The notes under the pieces: model-generated
Told to the model about the DNA's origin: nothing
Seen by the model: only the letters and a program-made list of their open reading frames with translations
Databases searched by the model: none
Made by a program: the position numbers and the translations under genes
In this document: positions 24,221-38,139 of the stretch, piece by piece
Layout of the letters: every line of letters begins with the position of its first letter
How positions within the stretch are numbered: the first letter of the stretch is position 1
Source: Oreocharis arfaki
Taxonomy: Eukaryota > Chordata > Aves > Passeriformes > Paramythiidae
Assembly (NCBI GenBank): GCA_013398015.1
Contig: VZRR01005727.1
Span: 506,719-570,718, forward strand
Direction of reading: 5' to 3'
Length of the DNA: 64,000 nt

Positions 24221-26681
24221 AAGAGAATCTCTTGACTACTATCAACAGATCATTTCGTTTCCCTGTTCCTTAGTCATCTAGGAGGAGTGTCAAAACCCCT
24301 TCTGTATAGAATACAATTTACAGGGATATCGTTTTCTTTCCCTGAATATTTACAAAGCACAGAGCATGAACTTTTTTCGGTTTGATACTTTAAATGGTGT
24401 GAATTGTAGAATAATTGGGAGGTTATGAAGGAAATTGTGATTTGTACTGCTGCAACTCAGGCTTCAGACCCACCTGTGCTCTTCTGCAAAAAGCAGAAAA
24501 CACCTAACATGGGATGGTCAAAGTTTTCTCACCTCAGAACTGTTTTGTTTTCTGAAAGGCAAGACTAAATGGCCCTGGAGAGCTCCATCAGCCCTGACTT
24601 GCACTTTTCAGAGTGCTGTGGACACAAGCCTCAGGTGATTTATAGCGAGTGAAGAAGCTACATACACAAGGAAGGGAAGAAAGGGTGTCTTTGAGAGCAC
24701 CCGGCTGCTTTGCGCTGGCTTTCCACAGCACCATATACCCAATGAGTACTAAACATAACAGCAGCATTTAAACTCTTGGCACAAAAACCTGCAATGTCTT
24801 CCTGAGAACAGTTGGGCCATTAGTGGCCGTTCAGTCAGACAGAGCACGGCTGTCTCGGAGCTATTAGGTGGATGGGGAGAGGTTGGTAGTGAGAAAATGT
24901 TGCGCTGGAGGATCACACTGAGTGATTGCTCGGCTGGGCTGTGAGAGAAAGGCAGCCCTGCTGCAGGGCTGATGGACGGGTGGGAGCCAAAAGGGAAATC
25001 AGCACTTCATAAAAGTTAATGACCAAGGATATGCTATGAGTCCTGACCATAGCAGGATTCAAGTGCAAAGCACTGGACTATTTCCTCTTCCATTGCCCCT
25101 CTTGTTTTGGGCCAGTCTCCCTCTCTCTTTTTGTTATTATTACTGTTAATTTTTAGTTTATGCCTTTTTGAGAAAACCCTGAATAAAGACACCCTCCATT
25201 ATTTTCTGCCACATCCCTATCAGGTCTGACTCAGCTGAGCCATCCTTTTTCTCTTCTGCTTTCCCAAAGGTAATATCTCAAGTGAGATTAAACATCCTCT
25301 TCCAGACAGCCCATTTTTGGTAAGAAAATTCACGCATGAAGCCAAACATTGGCAGATCTTCAAACACCATCCTGCACAGAAAGGGGCACTGGTGTTCTGA
25401 GTTCCAGGCATGAAATATGTATAGATACCTGTGCTGGCCAAGACTCACTGTGACACAATAAATAGCAGCCTAACAATAACAAATGTAAATAAAACATCTG
25501 AATTTCTTTCCAAAAAAATAACCTTCTCCTAATCTCCTAATTTTCTTTCCTTTTCACCTGTGTATTTACCCCTGTATTCTACCTGGCATATTTCAATGCC
25601 TGCCTATTCCGTAACCAGCTCTGCAAATATTAATCATGGTATAAGCATTTCTGTAAAATTCATACAAGTGGACAAGGCATAGGAGATGAGTTACAGTGTT
25701 TGTGATCCGGTACTGGGTCAAACACACGGATTGTGCATTAGAGAGGAGGCCTGACACAGACAAAAGCGTGCCCTGCCAGAAGTGCCCACACCAGCTCCAG
25801 CATGGTGGTTGTGTCTACACAACACAGCCCTGAACTCATTAAGTCTTCTTGCTGGTTTGAAAAACGAGAGTTTTATTCCAAACTCTGTCATTCATCCTGG
25901 GACCACAGGCTAAATATTTCCTCTTTGTTTTCTGTTTTCCCAGTTGTTAAGGACTCATAAAGATTCTACTCATTTTTAAGGCATTTTGAGCCATATGGGA
26001 TGGGGTGGGGGAGATTTATAGACACTCATGCTTGATTTTGATGATTATGGTGAGTGGCATAAAGCAGGAAGAAACCCAAGGAAAAATTCAGTTCTAAGTT
26101 TGGTGCTATAAAGCAAGCTCTGGGATACGTGAACAAGCGACAAATCTAAACCCAAAATAATTCCAATAGAACTTGTAAGATATAGAATAAATATGAATAC
26201 ACTTTCAGTATTCTGCCTTATCAGAACTGTATTTATGATGGAATAAAAAATAATTGCATTGCTAAAGGAACAGTCATAACTGTGAAGAAAAAATGTTGAA
26301 TTATTATGGCAGACTACACAGCAACAGAGCATTTATGGCTCCACTCTGGGCAGACTGCTCAGTCAGGATTTTTCTCACATATATTACCATATAAACCTCC
26401 TGTGCCACTTGCAGTTTTGCACAGTTCAGGTGATGAAAGAGTAAGAGGGGGATAACTTTACTTATTGCAGTGGAAACCTACTTATCATCCATGTCTAGAA
26501 TTACTGTCCTTTTACTGGAGTTGGAAAAGTGTTCATTAACTCCCCAACATCTTCCCTTCACCCCAAAGTTTCTCTCTTCACATATGCATGCACACCATTA
26601 TTATTGGAAGATGTGCTTTTACAAACTGTCCTACCAAGGCTGCTACTCTCTACTTGCCATCATTGTGCAGCTCTGACTTAC
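24221..26681. other. Unique non-coding stretch
   Basis: No recognised gene, RNA or repeat. The minus-strand frame 26045-26332 (95 codons) is hydrophobic and AT-rich with no recognisable family. A faint CR1-like string near 24552-24600 was considered and rejected. Confidence 0.5.
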
Positions 26682-26707
26682 ATAAATTATAAAAATTTAT
26701 AATTTAT
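26682..26707. repeat. Perfect AT palindrome, 12-bp arms
   Basis: The left arm at 26682-26693 (ATAAATTATAAA) is the exact reverse complement of the right arm at 26696-26707, with a 2-base spacer. More AT repeats of similar form continue to about 26720. It could extrude a cruciform or hairpin, though AT-rich DNA often produces such symmetry by chance. Confidence 0.85.
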
Positions 26708-29700
26708 AAAATAAATTATAACAGCACAGGACTGTCCCAAAATTCAAACACATGAATAGTAACCTCTTTGTCTGACTATTTCTGGGATAATGAATAAGCT
26801 CAGTGGACTGCAAGTTAAATATTTCATGACAGTTATATGATTAACTCGTGAGGTTTTGGAGATTTCATGGGCAATACGATCAGGTCTATCTTTGTCCTTG
26901 TCAAGGAGATACATCCTTTAGGTCTCCATTTAAGGTTTCCTTTGCTACAGGTGCAGCAGTAGGAGAACAAGTCCCAGTCTGGACTGGGAAAGGGAAAGAA
27001 GGAGAAGAGAAAAGACTATCCAAGTTTGCTGAGATTTTGAGCTGCTACTCTGCCTCCAAACTTATCCATTTCCATGGCAATACCAAGGGAAAGTGCAGCA
27101 TCTGTGCTGCAAAGCTTGCAGACAGCTTTTGAAATACCAGAATTTTTTGTGGGTGCAGATGATATTGAACATATGGTGTTTGAAAGAGTGGCCAACATTG
27201 CAAAAGCCTTTGGAATCATCTGATGTTTTATTTTGTGTTTCCCCACCCTCAGCTTTTAAGTCTGTCATATTTTCCTAGTAGCAATATAGTGACCCATTTA
27301 TGGCAACAGCTGCACATTCAACTTGTTACTGGTGATGTTATTTACCACAGTGAAAAGGAAAGATTCAAGAATGCAACGAAGACTCTAAATGTGAGGGGAA
27401 AAAACAAAAACGAGGAAAAGCAATGCTTATACTTCATTGTATGGCCTGGATTGTCTTTCCATAACATATAAATGTTCCTTGGTATGCACAAGTTGACTCT
27501 TGATGCTCATGTTACGTGTGCAGCTGTGCAAAAGGCCCCTCTCTTCTACGAGTACAGTGTTCTAGATATTCCAGGCAGAGAGCACAGCAGTTTCTATCAG
27601 TGATGTGAAATGTCAGTCTGAGCTGGGAAATGCCATGAAGCACGAAGTGATGAATTGGTATCATTTTTGCCAGGCTTCATAATGCACAGTGGCTTCACAT
27701 TACACTGTGTTTACTTGTGCCTATGTATTAATTTGGTTAGGAAATACCTAAAAGGTAAAGCCTTAAAAAACAGCTTTGGCCTGTTTCATTCTTTCTTAAA
27801 TTTTGTGCAGTTTTTCTCAACCTTACATTTAAGCAAAAACTATTCTTTCTCAACTCATGCATTATGCAGTTCCCAACTCCCTCCATGCATCATCTGTCTC
27901 ACGCTGAGGGATTCTAGTTGAGACAATTGCATCATACCACAAATGTGATTTTCTGCTAGCAATTCTATGGAAAACCTCCCCTGGAATAGTTTAATTCCTA
28001 GGCATTTTCTGGGTATCTCATTATTTGTGAATTCAGGCTTCCAAAGCCTGTCTGTATAAAACAAACCTCCCAATCCCAAGGTTTGAATTTCAGGTTTGAG
28101 AAGTCTATGGAATCCTGCCTTGGGCTGTACTGGAAACCTGAACATCAGTACTTTGGGGCATCGAACTTTCAGTTTTGACCTAATACGTCATGAGACACCA
28201 ATCCAAAACTGCATCACACCAATCATTCAGATGAGTAACTCATAATTTATTCAGAAGTTGGCAAAGAGACATCTTTCATATTTTATATGTGTCTGTCTGT
28301 GCTCTGTAACTCAGCAGAGCAGGATGTTAAGCCTCTCTATCTTTTTCTAATTGCTTGCATCTGCACTTCAGGCAAACCAGTTCACAGCAAATATGGGACA
28401 TGCCTCGGTTTCTACTCACATCTCTGCAGTTTCAAGTCACCCAAATGAGTTTCCAGCTGGGATTGTCTGTATTAGGTGGCAGGAGAGTGAGAAACTTCTG
28501 CACACTGACAGACTCCCACAGGGTGCACACAGACAGAATTAAAGGAAATCCCAAGAATAGATTAACAGCATTCAGAATTCCATCTCTGGAAAAGGATGCA
28601 AAGGCTAGTGATGGGTGATGAGATTATTCATTGAAAGCTGTCTTGCAGTCAGCTTACGGGAAGTCCATACACTGCTGAGGGGAGGTTATAGCTTATAGTC
28701 AGTTATGGCCTTCAAGTGCTTGTTGGTTTATGGCCCTTCTGAAGTGTTTCAGAAAAAAAGAATAAAACAAACAAAAAAAGGTGCTCAACAAATATACGAA
28801 AATGGAGGCTTTCAAAACAAAACAAAACCCCAAAGTTTTCAAGCCATTACAGAGAGAATAAACCTTCATATCTGGAAGAGATGTACATGGAAATGTCAAC
28901 AACTCAACCCCATGGGCAAGGGTCTTCAAAACCTTCTACAAGGAAGAAACGCTTTGGTTCCCTGAAATCTGAAGGATGGTTTCCATACTTCATGCAACCA
29001 GGTCAATAAGTGGAGAGTGGGAACACAGGGTTGATTCATATTTGGCCAACCTTTACATATTATTTAACTTATCATTGAGTTAAATGATTTGTGAGTGATC
29101 TTTCAAGCCGGTTTACATTGCCTGGTTGACAGCATTCTGTACCTAAGTCCTGAGCATGAGCTGCACAGAGCGCAGTGGTGAAGCCTCCGCCACAACCAAG
29201 GAAACTTCTTGCAGAGGCAGCCTAGGTTGAAAATTTAGTTCAGAAAGGGTGGAGGAATTAGTGAATGCCACAGTCCCACTTGCATGGTTCTGTATTCATT
29301 CCTTGCCTTTTGGTCTGAGATTTCCAATTAGGGTGACAAGAACAAAAATGTTTTCTCTTTTGTATAATCTGCTTATTGGGAACTGTTTGATGCCTTAAAA
29401 TCCTCTTTAACAAGCCACGAAAAGAACTATCATTGTATTACATATCTGTGCTTGGTAATACAATAATATCACTTCATCATTTGTAGCCAGCAGTTCAAAT
29501 AATATTTGTTTGGGGGACAGTTAGGTTTTTTGGCAACAAAGGAATCCACCACTAACATGATTTAGATAAATAATCACATGAGATTCCAGGGCTGAAATGC
29601 TCAGGATGACACTTTAAACTTGAGAATGGTTTCCAGGCTATTCATCTCTTAAATACGGTGCCTAGAGATGTGTGGAGGTGAACAATTCTTGATTTTTATC

Positions 29701-31849
29701 ACAACTCTAGTGGCAGAGATGGCCACAGAAAGAGATGTACTGAAAATGTGTGTGGAATAGAGCAATCAGATATACAGGATGATCTTTACAACACTTAACA
29801 TTTATTGTTCCCTCAACGTGTTTTGTTTTTCTTTCTAGAGAACTTATTTTTTAAAGTCTAGGGTGGGAAAAAAATAGAAGAAATAATAGGATTATTGCAG
29901 CTTTCCCCTGCAATACTTTTGCAGCCAAAATGATACTAAAGGGATTGAAGTAACCTTCACATTGCTCCATAGCAGCTCCATAGCAACACCAATCTTCCCT
30001 CCTCCTTTCTGCCAGCCAGGCAGCAAGGCTGTCCCGGGCATTGTCTCACCTATTCAATGACACAGCTAGAGAATGAAAAAGGTGAGAAAATCCCTCCAAA
30101 ATCAGAGTAGGAAAGATGAATAATGTTAACAATGGGAACAGAAGCATCTGGGGGAGGGTGGGAAGTGAGCGGAGGCTGAGATTACAGCCTGCACATCTTC
30201 ACTCATGACAGCCTCACAGGGGTGTGCAGCACCATCTCTTCTTTCTGGGTTAGCCAGCTGGGGAACTTACACCTTAACATTTGTACACTTGATGTCCAGG
30301 CCATCCTATACAGAGGCTCTTCTCCACCCCATTCCATTTCCCATTTCCATTTTATTCAAGTTACATTTTAACAAGGTAATTAGTTGCCGTACAATGGCTT
30401 TTGAGCTGAGAAAACACATGGGTCAAAGAGGATACAAAGCTGGTCAATTTGAATAGAGGGGATATTGCTGCAAAGAAGGCAGAGGGATCATCGACTCCTC
30501 TCCCCTGAACTCCCACAAAACTAAAGGCAGCTAGGAAAAGGATCCATAACTTCGTAACTACAACAGGGAGGCAGTTGGTTGCTGTGAAGCAACAGCAAAA
30601 GAAAACAAAAGAATATTTCATCCGCTCACTTTAAGCATCCCCAACTATGCCTTTGTGGAAACTGCAGCTTGGTTTCATTGTGCTACTGAAATGAGCCCAA
30701 GATCTTGTGCGACGTTTCAAATAACGAGAGCAATATATTTCTCCATTACTTTACTTACTTCAAGCACATGTGTTTTGTAGTTAATGTAGTTCCTGGTGTT
30801 GTGAGAGAGCAATGAAAATGAAGTCCATGCTTAATGCACTGAACTTTGACAGCAGCAGCTGCAACTCAAAATTAAAATCCACTGCTTTGCTTTGCTCTCA
30901 GGGTCTGAACCAGCTTTGAGGAAGTGCTGCAGCGCACTGTGAATGAGGACATCTGAAATGAAAAACGCCTGAATGGCTGCCCAAAGGACAGATCAAATCA
31001 CCAAAAGCAAACAGTAATGTGCCAGGCTGTTTGCTGAATACTCAGGTGAAATCAGACAAAACCCATAAGCCTTGGAAATTTCAAGACAAAAGAGAGAGAC
31101 TGAATTTTTATCACCTGCTGCGAGGCACTAATCATGGAGATAAAAGACTCATTTAGACTGGCTGACTTGACCCAGAAGCCAGAGGAGGCATTGAAGACAA
31201 TGAGGTTTCTGCCCCTGGTCTCAGAGCAGTTTAGATCTGGCCAGAAGACATACACTGCAATTTTGGATTAAGTTGTCTTGAGAGCGCCAGCGCATTTTTG
31301 GCTTGGGCTTTTTCCAGAGAGTTGGGGTGAGAGCTCTCGTGCTTTGTTTTTTTGTCCAGGCAGCAGCAGCAGTGAACTGAACATTAGTTATTTTTGTCAG
31401 TGATCTGGTGGTGTCCTTTAGGTGTTTAACTGCATTTTATAATGACCCAATACATCCAGGTATTCTTCATCTCTTTTCCTCTTATGTCATCAGGCACCTG
31501 CTTCGGATCCGTGGTTGAAGTAGGGATTGTGCAGACCCCAGGCTGCCTCTGAAGGAGCGTTCTTCAGGGTAACCTCTGCTGAGTGCCTGGCTGTGGCCTC
31601 AGCTGTGGCCTGCCTGATCCAGATGGAATTCTCTCCAGTGATTTTCTTTAAGTATCTACTATGGTGACAGCGGGAGAAAAATCCAAGGGAGGAAGGGTGT
31701 GCGGACACTATGGTCTTAAAAAGATTGTGAGCGAGGACTGCCAGAAAGAGTCGCTGATGCCACACTTGCCTGCTCGCAGGGGATGGTATCTCTGTCAGCC
31801 AGAACTCACCACTTGAAACTGGAGTCTTCCTGCTGCCTGTCCTCCACAG
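26708..31849. other. Unique non-coding stretch
   Basis: No recognised gene. It includes an 11-bp tandem duplication at 29964-29985 and an A-rich run near 28749-28775. A GC-richer patch at 31490-31765 keeps one minus-strand frame open for 91 codons without any recognisable domain. Short overlapping frames on both strands at 27016-27278 are uninformative. Confidence 0.5.
29964..29985 (+). repeat. 11-bp perfect tandem duplication
   Basis: GCTCCATAGCA occurs twice in direct succession (29964-29974 and 29975-29985). It is a local slippage event. Confidence 0.9.
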
Positions 31850-33920
31850 AAGAAACAGTTTCTAATCATACAAGGTTCAAGGCAAAAAAAGTCCCACCTA
31901 GAGGGATAAGTGGTAGGTAAGAAAATAACACGGCCCTACTGAGCCTGAAATTTGACATGTAAAGTTAGTCACTTAGAATGAAAGCAAGTGACAAGGTTTC
32001 CAGCTGAATTAGGTGCCTATGATGTAAAAGATTATTGATTCTGTTAAACAATAAAGTCACATTACTGAATGCGCTTCTTGTTATATGTTAATGGCAATAA
32101 TGTAAATATCTTGCAGATCTTTGTGCGCCATTCACCGCTCATTTTCAATGAGGACTAGAAGTAGCAGGAGTCAATAGGTCTGACTCTGCAAGCTTGCTTT
32201 CTTTTTGCAGTTAACTTTCCATGTATTGAAATGCTCTGAATGCAGATTGAGTTGCTTTGTTCGATATTTATTATTGTTCCACCTGCGTTGAAGTGGGAAC
32301 AGCTATGGCTTTGATAAATAGATTCAAAGGCAGTCAAAATTCATTGTGCCTCTTCTAAATGCTTTTGTGTCCTCTGCTGGAGCTCTTTTTGATTAACTCT
32401 TCCAGCAAGACTTCTCCTGAATCAAAATAGATATATTTCTTGCATTCACAGAACGTCAGTGCAAACCCTTTCTTTGAACCAGATTGTCCTATGTCACATA
32501 TTGGTCCAATTTTTTGAACAGCCAAAGTCTGTTCCTCTTTTCCATGTTGAGAGACAGGGTACTCCTCAAATCATGGAGGCCGTGCACATGACAACTGATG
32601 GATAATTAAAATTAAAGGTGTCAGAATCTGGCAGTAGAACTTCATTAGCTTTCCAAAGCATACCAAAGAACATTCATTATCACAGTGCGAAGTATCATAA
32701 ATAATTAGCACTAAATCCACACATGCCAAGTGAATGATCAGTATGACTTCATACCGTGATCAGCGTGCCTGTTTATTTCATTACTGTGTTCATTTGCAAG
32801 CTCAATATTTTGCCAATTCTGCCGTTCACACTCATTCTCCCAGCATTTGTGTGACGAAAGAAAAAACCACTAGCATTGTCTTGCTATTTTCTTAAGTCAC
32901 AACACCAACTAATTATAAATATTTCACCAAACAATAATAGCACAGTCTTGACTTAAATCATCCTCAAGACACTTTGTTTTTGCAGGTAGGATAATGTTAC
33001 AAATTGCAGCTGTAAATAAAGGCAATGTTAAACATTAGGCTGATGAGAACTTCGTGAAAATGCAAGAAGCTGAGCTTAAAGACGTATCGTGTATAAAGTT
33101 CTTCTTCAAGAATTCATGTTTGTGCCTCTTCCCTCTTCCTTTTATTCATGTCCTCACTGAGTGAGGACTTTTTTCTCCTAAGAGAATTGAAAAAGAGCAT
33201 TGAAATTACTAACTTACATACACACATAGACATTTTAAGTAAATACGCATTTAAATTTACTACCAAGATCATCCTTGTCAGCTGCCCAGGATGTAACTCA
33301 CTGAATAATAAAAGAGGGGCAGCATTAGTTTAAAGCAATTGTTGTGTTTGTTCCATTATTAAGTTTTGATACCTGGTGCTACAGAGCAAGGCAACACAGC
33401 AGGGCTAAGTGGGGAGAGGAGGGCTGTGGAAATTTAACTGTAGACATGCACCAAGAACCTGGAAACAGCGGAACACAGAGCCTCTAAGGCATCAAAGAAA
33501 CAAACAAAATAATCCACTCCTCCTTTTATGCTACTGTCCTTTCTTCCTCTGTAAATCTCATATACCTGTGCCTAAAAGACACCTCCTTCTTCCACCTTAG
33601 CTTCAGGTTTAATCCAGACATCCGTCTTGAACTACCCTGTTTATCGAAACTTGCTGTTGAAGATACCATTACTGACAGTTCAGCTGACTGGGGGGCCTTG
33701 GTGTGGCCCCAGGACAGCAGAGCAGAGCTGCAGCAGGTGTTCAGGGCACAGGAATGGCTCCCTAGCCTCTGCCCAGCAGCGTGGCACCAAGGGCTCCTCT
33801 GCGAGCTTCAGCTGCTGCCAATCTGAGTAAGTAGCTAAGAGCAGTCCACCTTGCTGCTGTACTATTTCCTAAATAATCCACAAGCATAACAGCAACAGGT
33901 TCACCCCAGGTGTGATTATC

Positions 33921-33956
33921 AGTAATATTCCCACTCAGTAAGTAATGTTCCCACTC
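33921..33956 (+). repeat. 20-bp-period near-tandem duplication
   Basis: AGTAATATTCCCACTC at 33921-33936 recurs as AGTAATGTTCCCACTC at 33941-33956 with one mismatch. Confidence 0.8.
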
Positions 33957-36900
33957 CCTTTTCTTTTTTTTTTGAAAAACAGATGTCAATTCACCCAACA
34001 GAAATGGGAAATATCAATTATAATAGAATTCCTGATACAGGAGGGAGAAAAACAGTGAAAGCATTTTTAAAGTGTTGAAAGATTCCAATTAATTATCCAT
34101 TAAAGAATTGCTCATTGTTTTGAAATTGTACAGAATGAGAATAGAAGGTTACAAAATTATCACAGCAGCACAATTCAATTTACAAAGATTTTAATTTATT
34201 TTTTTTTTACCTTCCTAGCATTTGTGGATGGGGAAGAAATGTATACAGTCTAAAATACTTTCAGAGGCTCCATTTGGCTTCACAGTTGAGCAGTTGGCAA
34301 GAGGCTGCCTGGTTGTATTTCCCAAGAAAGCACTGAAGTGGCAGAACCCCACTGATACCAAGTTTTCACCAGACTAAGTACAAGACAAGGCTGTTAACAG
34401 CACGTGCTGAATTGAAGGGAACAGGGACACAACCACATTTCTGCCACTGGGCACCACTACCCAGCTGAGGGCAAGTTGGGGCTGCCCCTCCTAGAGCAAA
34501 GTTCTGCCAGAGCCTGGCACAGTTGCACGTGGAAAGATGCAGCTTTCCTCCCCCAGGAGAAGCAGGAAAATGTGGACAGCAAGAAATGTGGGGAAGGAGC
34601 TGGCTCCCTGGCTCCCAGTCCTGCTTCCGGGGTTTGGGTCACCCAGTCCTCATCTGCCTGAGCTTTGCAGCTGGTCTGGGACTGTGACACTTCTTGCTTA
34701 GAGGGGGAGATGCTGGTCACACTTGGGAAGCCAGATACCTTGAAGCAGACAGAAGGAGTCCTGATGGAGTTTCTGAGTCAGCTAATATAATTCACTAGAT
34801 TCCACAAAAAACTAAAAAACAGGGTTTTTTGTCAGAGAGAGACTGCAGGGAGCTTGGTTGTCGTCTGCAGGAATTCATGGGAGAGACTGTGTTCCTGTTC
34901 AGTAGTTCATTTTCAGAAGGTGATTTAGCCACTTGTTTTACTCAGTTTAAAACCGTCAGCCTGTTATTCATAAGAGAAAATAGATTACAAAGCCTGAGAA
35001 GCTGTCTTTTTTTCTTCACAATGGCTTCAAGCAGGTCTTCCAATACTTAACTGGCCTGGGCAGTTTCCCTCACCCTCTCCTTCGTTCGTCTCCATGGGGA
35101 GGTATATCAGAGTGAGAAATCAAATCAAAATTTACTGCAAGATTAAAGGCACTGGAGATCAGAGCAAGTTGCAAGGAACCACTGTGCATTAGATTAATTC
35201 TCAGACCAATGCTGCTTTGAATTCCACTCCAGTTTCACAGATTATCAAGGAACAATAGTCAAGTTAAAACAAGGCCATTTCTTCTTAGCAGCCATCATGC
35301 TTGGCTGGAACTTGTTCTGTCGCTGTCTGCACTACTCAGTCACCTCAAAGTTTGCCTGGCACCCCCACACATAGCCCCTCCTCACCCTCTCATTTCGACT
35401 TCTTCTCAACTTCTGAGACTGGACTGGTGGGAGAGAGCTTACAGGGACGAGTCACCAGACGCAGAGCAGGAACCTCGGAAGTGTAATGCTGAACCCAAGC
35501 ACAAAGGAAGATTTGATTTATGAACTTGGTAGCTTGCTATCTGTGCTTTGGTTCCCAAGGCAGATTTCTCTCTGCCTTTGCATCAACAGAGGCAATAACC
35601 TTCAGCTCTGCTCCCTTCCTTTTTTCTCCTCTTGTTGTACAACGAAGAAAAACCAACTCAAGGTTAGTGGTAAGAGAGAGCACAGTCTTTAGCCGTTGCA
35701 GTTCTCATGCGGCATTTTGATAACTCCTCTGCTAACAGAGCTGATAGAGAGGAGAATGACAGAGGGGAGGACATTCCCTTCTCGCTCCTTTTCTTCACTA
35801 CTTTGAAAGTTTTGACTATTTTCACATAACTACAGAGCTAACAAAAATGAGAAGTAAAATGGCTTTTGAAACGTGAAAATTCAATGTTAGAAATGTGATG
35901 AGAAGACACAAATGTAGCTGTTTGAAAAGGTTTGCTGAACAGAGAACATAGGGCTGTTGTACAGCTCCTGCACAGGAAGAATGAAGAGAGCAAAAGGAGC
36001 AGGCTGTGGGGAGACGGAGCAGAGATGGACTGAGATTCTTTTAATTGAAAATTCGATACAGCTTCATTCATTATATATTTTTTATGAAACAGTGGAATTA
36101 AAAAGAAAAGGCTTCAGTGAAACATGGGGCTTCCAGCTTGCTCAAGAATATCACAAAAGCCCTTATTCAGTTTCCCTTGAAGCCAAGAGAAACATGTCTT
36201 TTCTGGTTCAATTTTCAGCTCTTTGAAGCAGAAACTCAGTCTTTTATGTGTCCCTACAGTGCCCAGTGCAATAGGTCTCCTGTCTCAGCAGGGACTTCTA
36301 AGTGCTATTGTAATAAAATTGATTAATCATAATTTTTAATAACTCCTTAGTATTTCCAGTATCATCCTTGACTAAAAAAATGCATGCAGGCTGAAAAGAC
36401 ATGAAAGTTTAATTTAGAACACAGTAAAGATAAGTTTTTGCTACAGGAAAATCTAGCACAAAAGGTAGTAAAAATGTTGTTCATACTAAGCAGATGAAGA
36501 AATAATATTAACAGAGTCACAAAACAGAAATCTGGAGATTACATCTTTTTTTAGCCTAAAAATTAAGTGTGAGGTGAGTGGGATATGCACTCGCATGCAG
36601 GGATGATATTTATGACTTCAAGAGGAGGGAGATATGCTGTTATCCAGCTCCATCTGCATGGCAATGAAGGGCCACTCAGAGATAGATGTGTAAATCTTCC
36701 TGATGTGATTCCTCCCCACCCTTTTGCAAAGCAGCACTTAATATTGACTCCTGCACTGCCATCACATAACCCCCACGATAAGCACGGAAATGGAGGGGCC
36801 AGCTCACATGTCTCACTGGCTCTGGCTCAGGTTGCAGGTGTGGGTGGACACTGCTGCATCGCTCTGCACTTCAATAAATGTTTTTAAGGCTTATTTTTCA

Positions 36901-37055
36901 CAGCAGGAGCAGGAATGAAAAATAAGATTCAATTGTACATGTCGACAGGCTGGGAGAAGTGGCAGTAGGCCGTAACCCCAAGCACCAGCCCAGCCCTTCC
37001 ACTCTGTAAAGTACAATCATCGTAAATTCGCTCAGAGTCTGGCAAACGCATCAGA

Positions 37056-37069
37056 GGCACGCGCGTGCC
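37056..37069. promoter_or_regulatory. CpG-rich 14-bp perfect palindrome
   Basis: GGCACGCGCGTGCC is perfectly self-complementary and holds three CpGs in AT-rich, CpG-poor surroundings. It contains the GCGTG core on both strands, the half-site recognised by bHLH-PAS factors such as AhR-ARNT. Function is inferred from the motif only. Confidence 0.3.
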
Positions 37070-38139
37070 CCTCTGCAAATACGCATATACAGGACTCACA
37101 AACAATCATGGGGTTTTCTTTTTCTCCCTGGTGAAAAAGCCTTAATGTGAACTATCCTTTTCCCTCGGCTAGGGCAGATTTCTACCCGAGGGGGTTTCTC
37201 TAGGCTTCCCTCCAAGCCAGTGAAGAACACAAGTATCACAGGAGGGGCTCATCTCCCCTTGTGGCAAACAGGGGATGCTTGGCCCATTCCCATCTCTCTC
37301 CATTAGCTAGCTACTGTCCATGCTAGGCAGGTAACTGAGACTTACACATCTCACCCTTGTCTGGATTAAATGCTTGCTATCTGGATGCCTCATGTCATTT
37401 GAGTTGAAGTTTTGTATAACTCCACAGCAAGGAACCACAAATATATCTAAACATGCTAGTTTTATAGAGAGAGAACTGCCAATTTTAAAGTCTATTTTCT
37501 CTGGTAGTTTGCAAGCAGAAGAAAGTATTAGGTCCATTGAACGACACAAAAAATTTGCCTTTTGTAATTTAGAGTCATAAAACACAATAAAAGTTAAAGT
37601 GTAGAAATAGATAAGCTTTTACCCCACAATTTAATCTTCTGTATCCATGACATGAAGCAAAGCATAGCATGGAATTGTAGAATACCAGGCTGGCTATTCA
37701 TGTGGTTTTCCACCTCTGGTACACACCTCTCATGATATCGAGCACACTCAGAACCCTGCAGTTCAGCCATGGTGCTGAACAGAAAATCCCATATGTGGAT
37801 GAACACGAGGAAACATTTTCCTGAAAATTATTTCTCAAAACTATCAGCTGTGTGATGAAGCTGTGGGATTAATTAATTTAGTATGCATCTATAATTGCCT
37901 TATTGCAATCCTTCTCTCCCAGGACTAAAGCTAATGCTCCATCTCTTGAAGTATCTTCAAATTTCAGGTTTTTTCCTTATGGCATGCCATGAATTTATTC
38001 TCTTACCTTCAACACACTAGATACAGGTACTACATTTATAGACATCCTGCAAGTCTGCATAGATATTGTCATCCCGGTTAAGATCCAATTATTGTTATTA
38101 TTGAGGTTCTTTAGAAATTCCTCTGCCCCAATTAAGGTA

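Larger units (their letters stand above)
31850..38139. other. Unique non-coding stretch
   Basis: No recognised gene. It contains a splice-bounded segment at 31850-31916, a 20-bp-period near-duplication at 33921-33956, a CpG-rich palindrome at 37056-37069 and a TAAT-rich motif cluster at 37867-37912. The GC-richer patch at about 34440-34740 keeps frames open on both strands. A possible tiny CR1 end near 37668 is too short to call. Confidence 0.5.

Noticed and set aside
24535..24553. Minus-strand micro-exon with strong acceptor and donor (about 19 nt)
   Set aside because: Too short to distinguish from chance, with no partner exon visible.
24552..24600. Possible CR1-like tail (GACTAAATGGCCCTGGAGAG...)
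   Set aside because: Partial similarity only, and no ATTCTATG-type terminal repeats follow.
37668..37695. Short string resembling the 3' end of an avian CR1 element (GAATTGTAGAATACCAGG)
   Set aside because: Only about 25 bases look similar, and the sequence beyond does not follow CR1, so it is too short to call.
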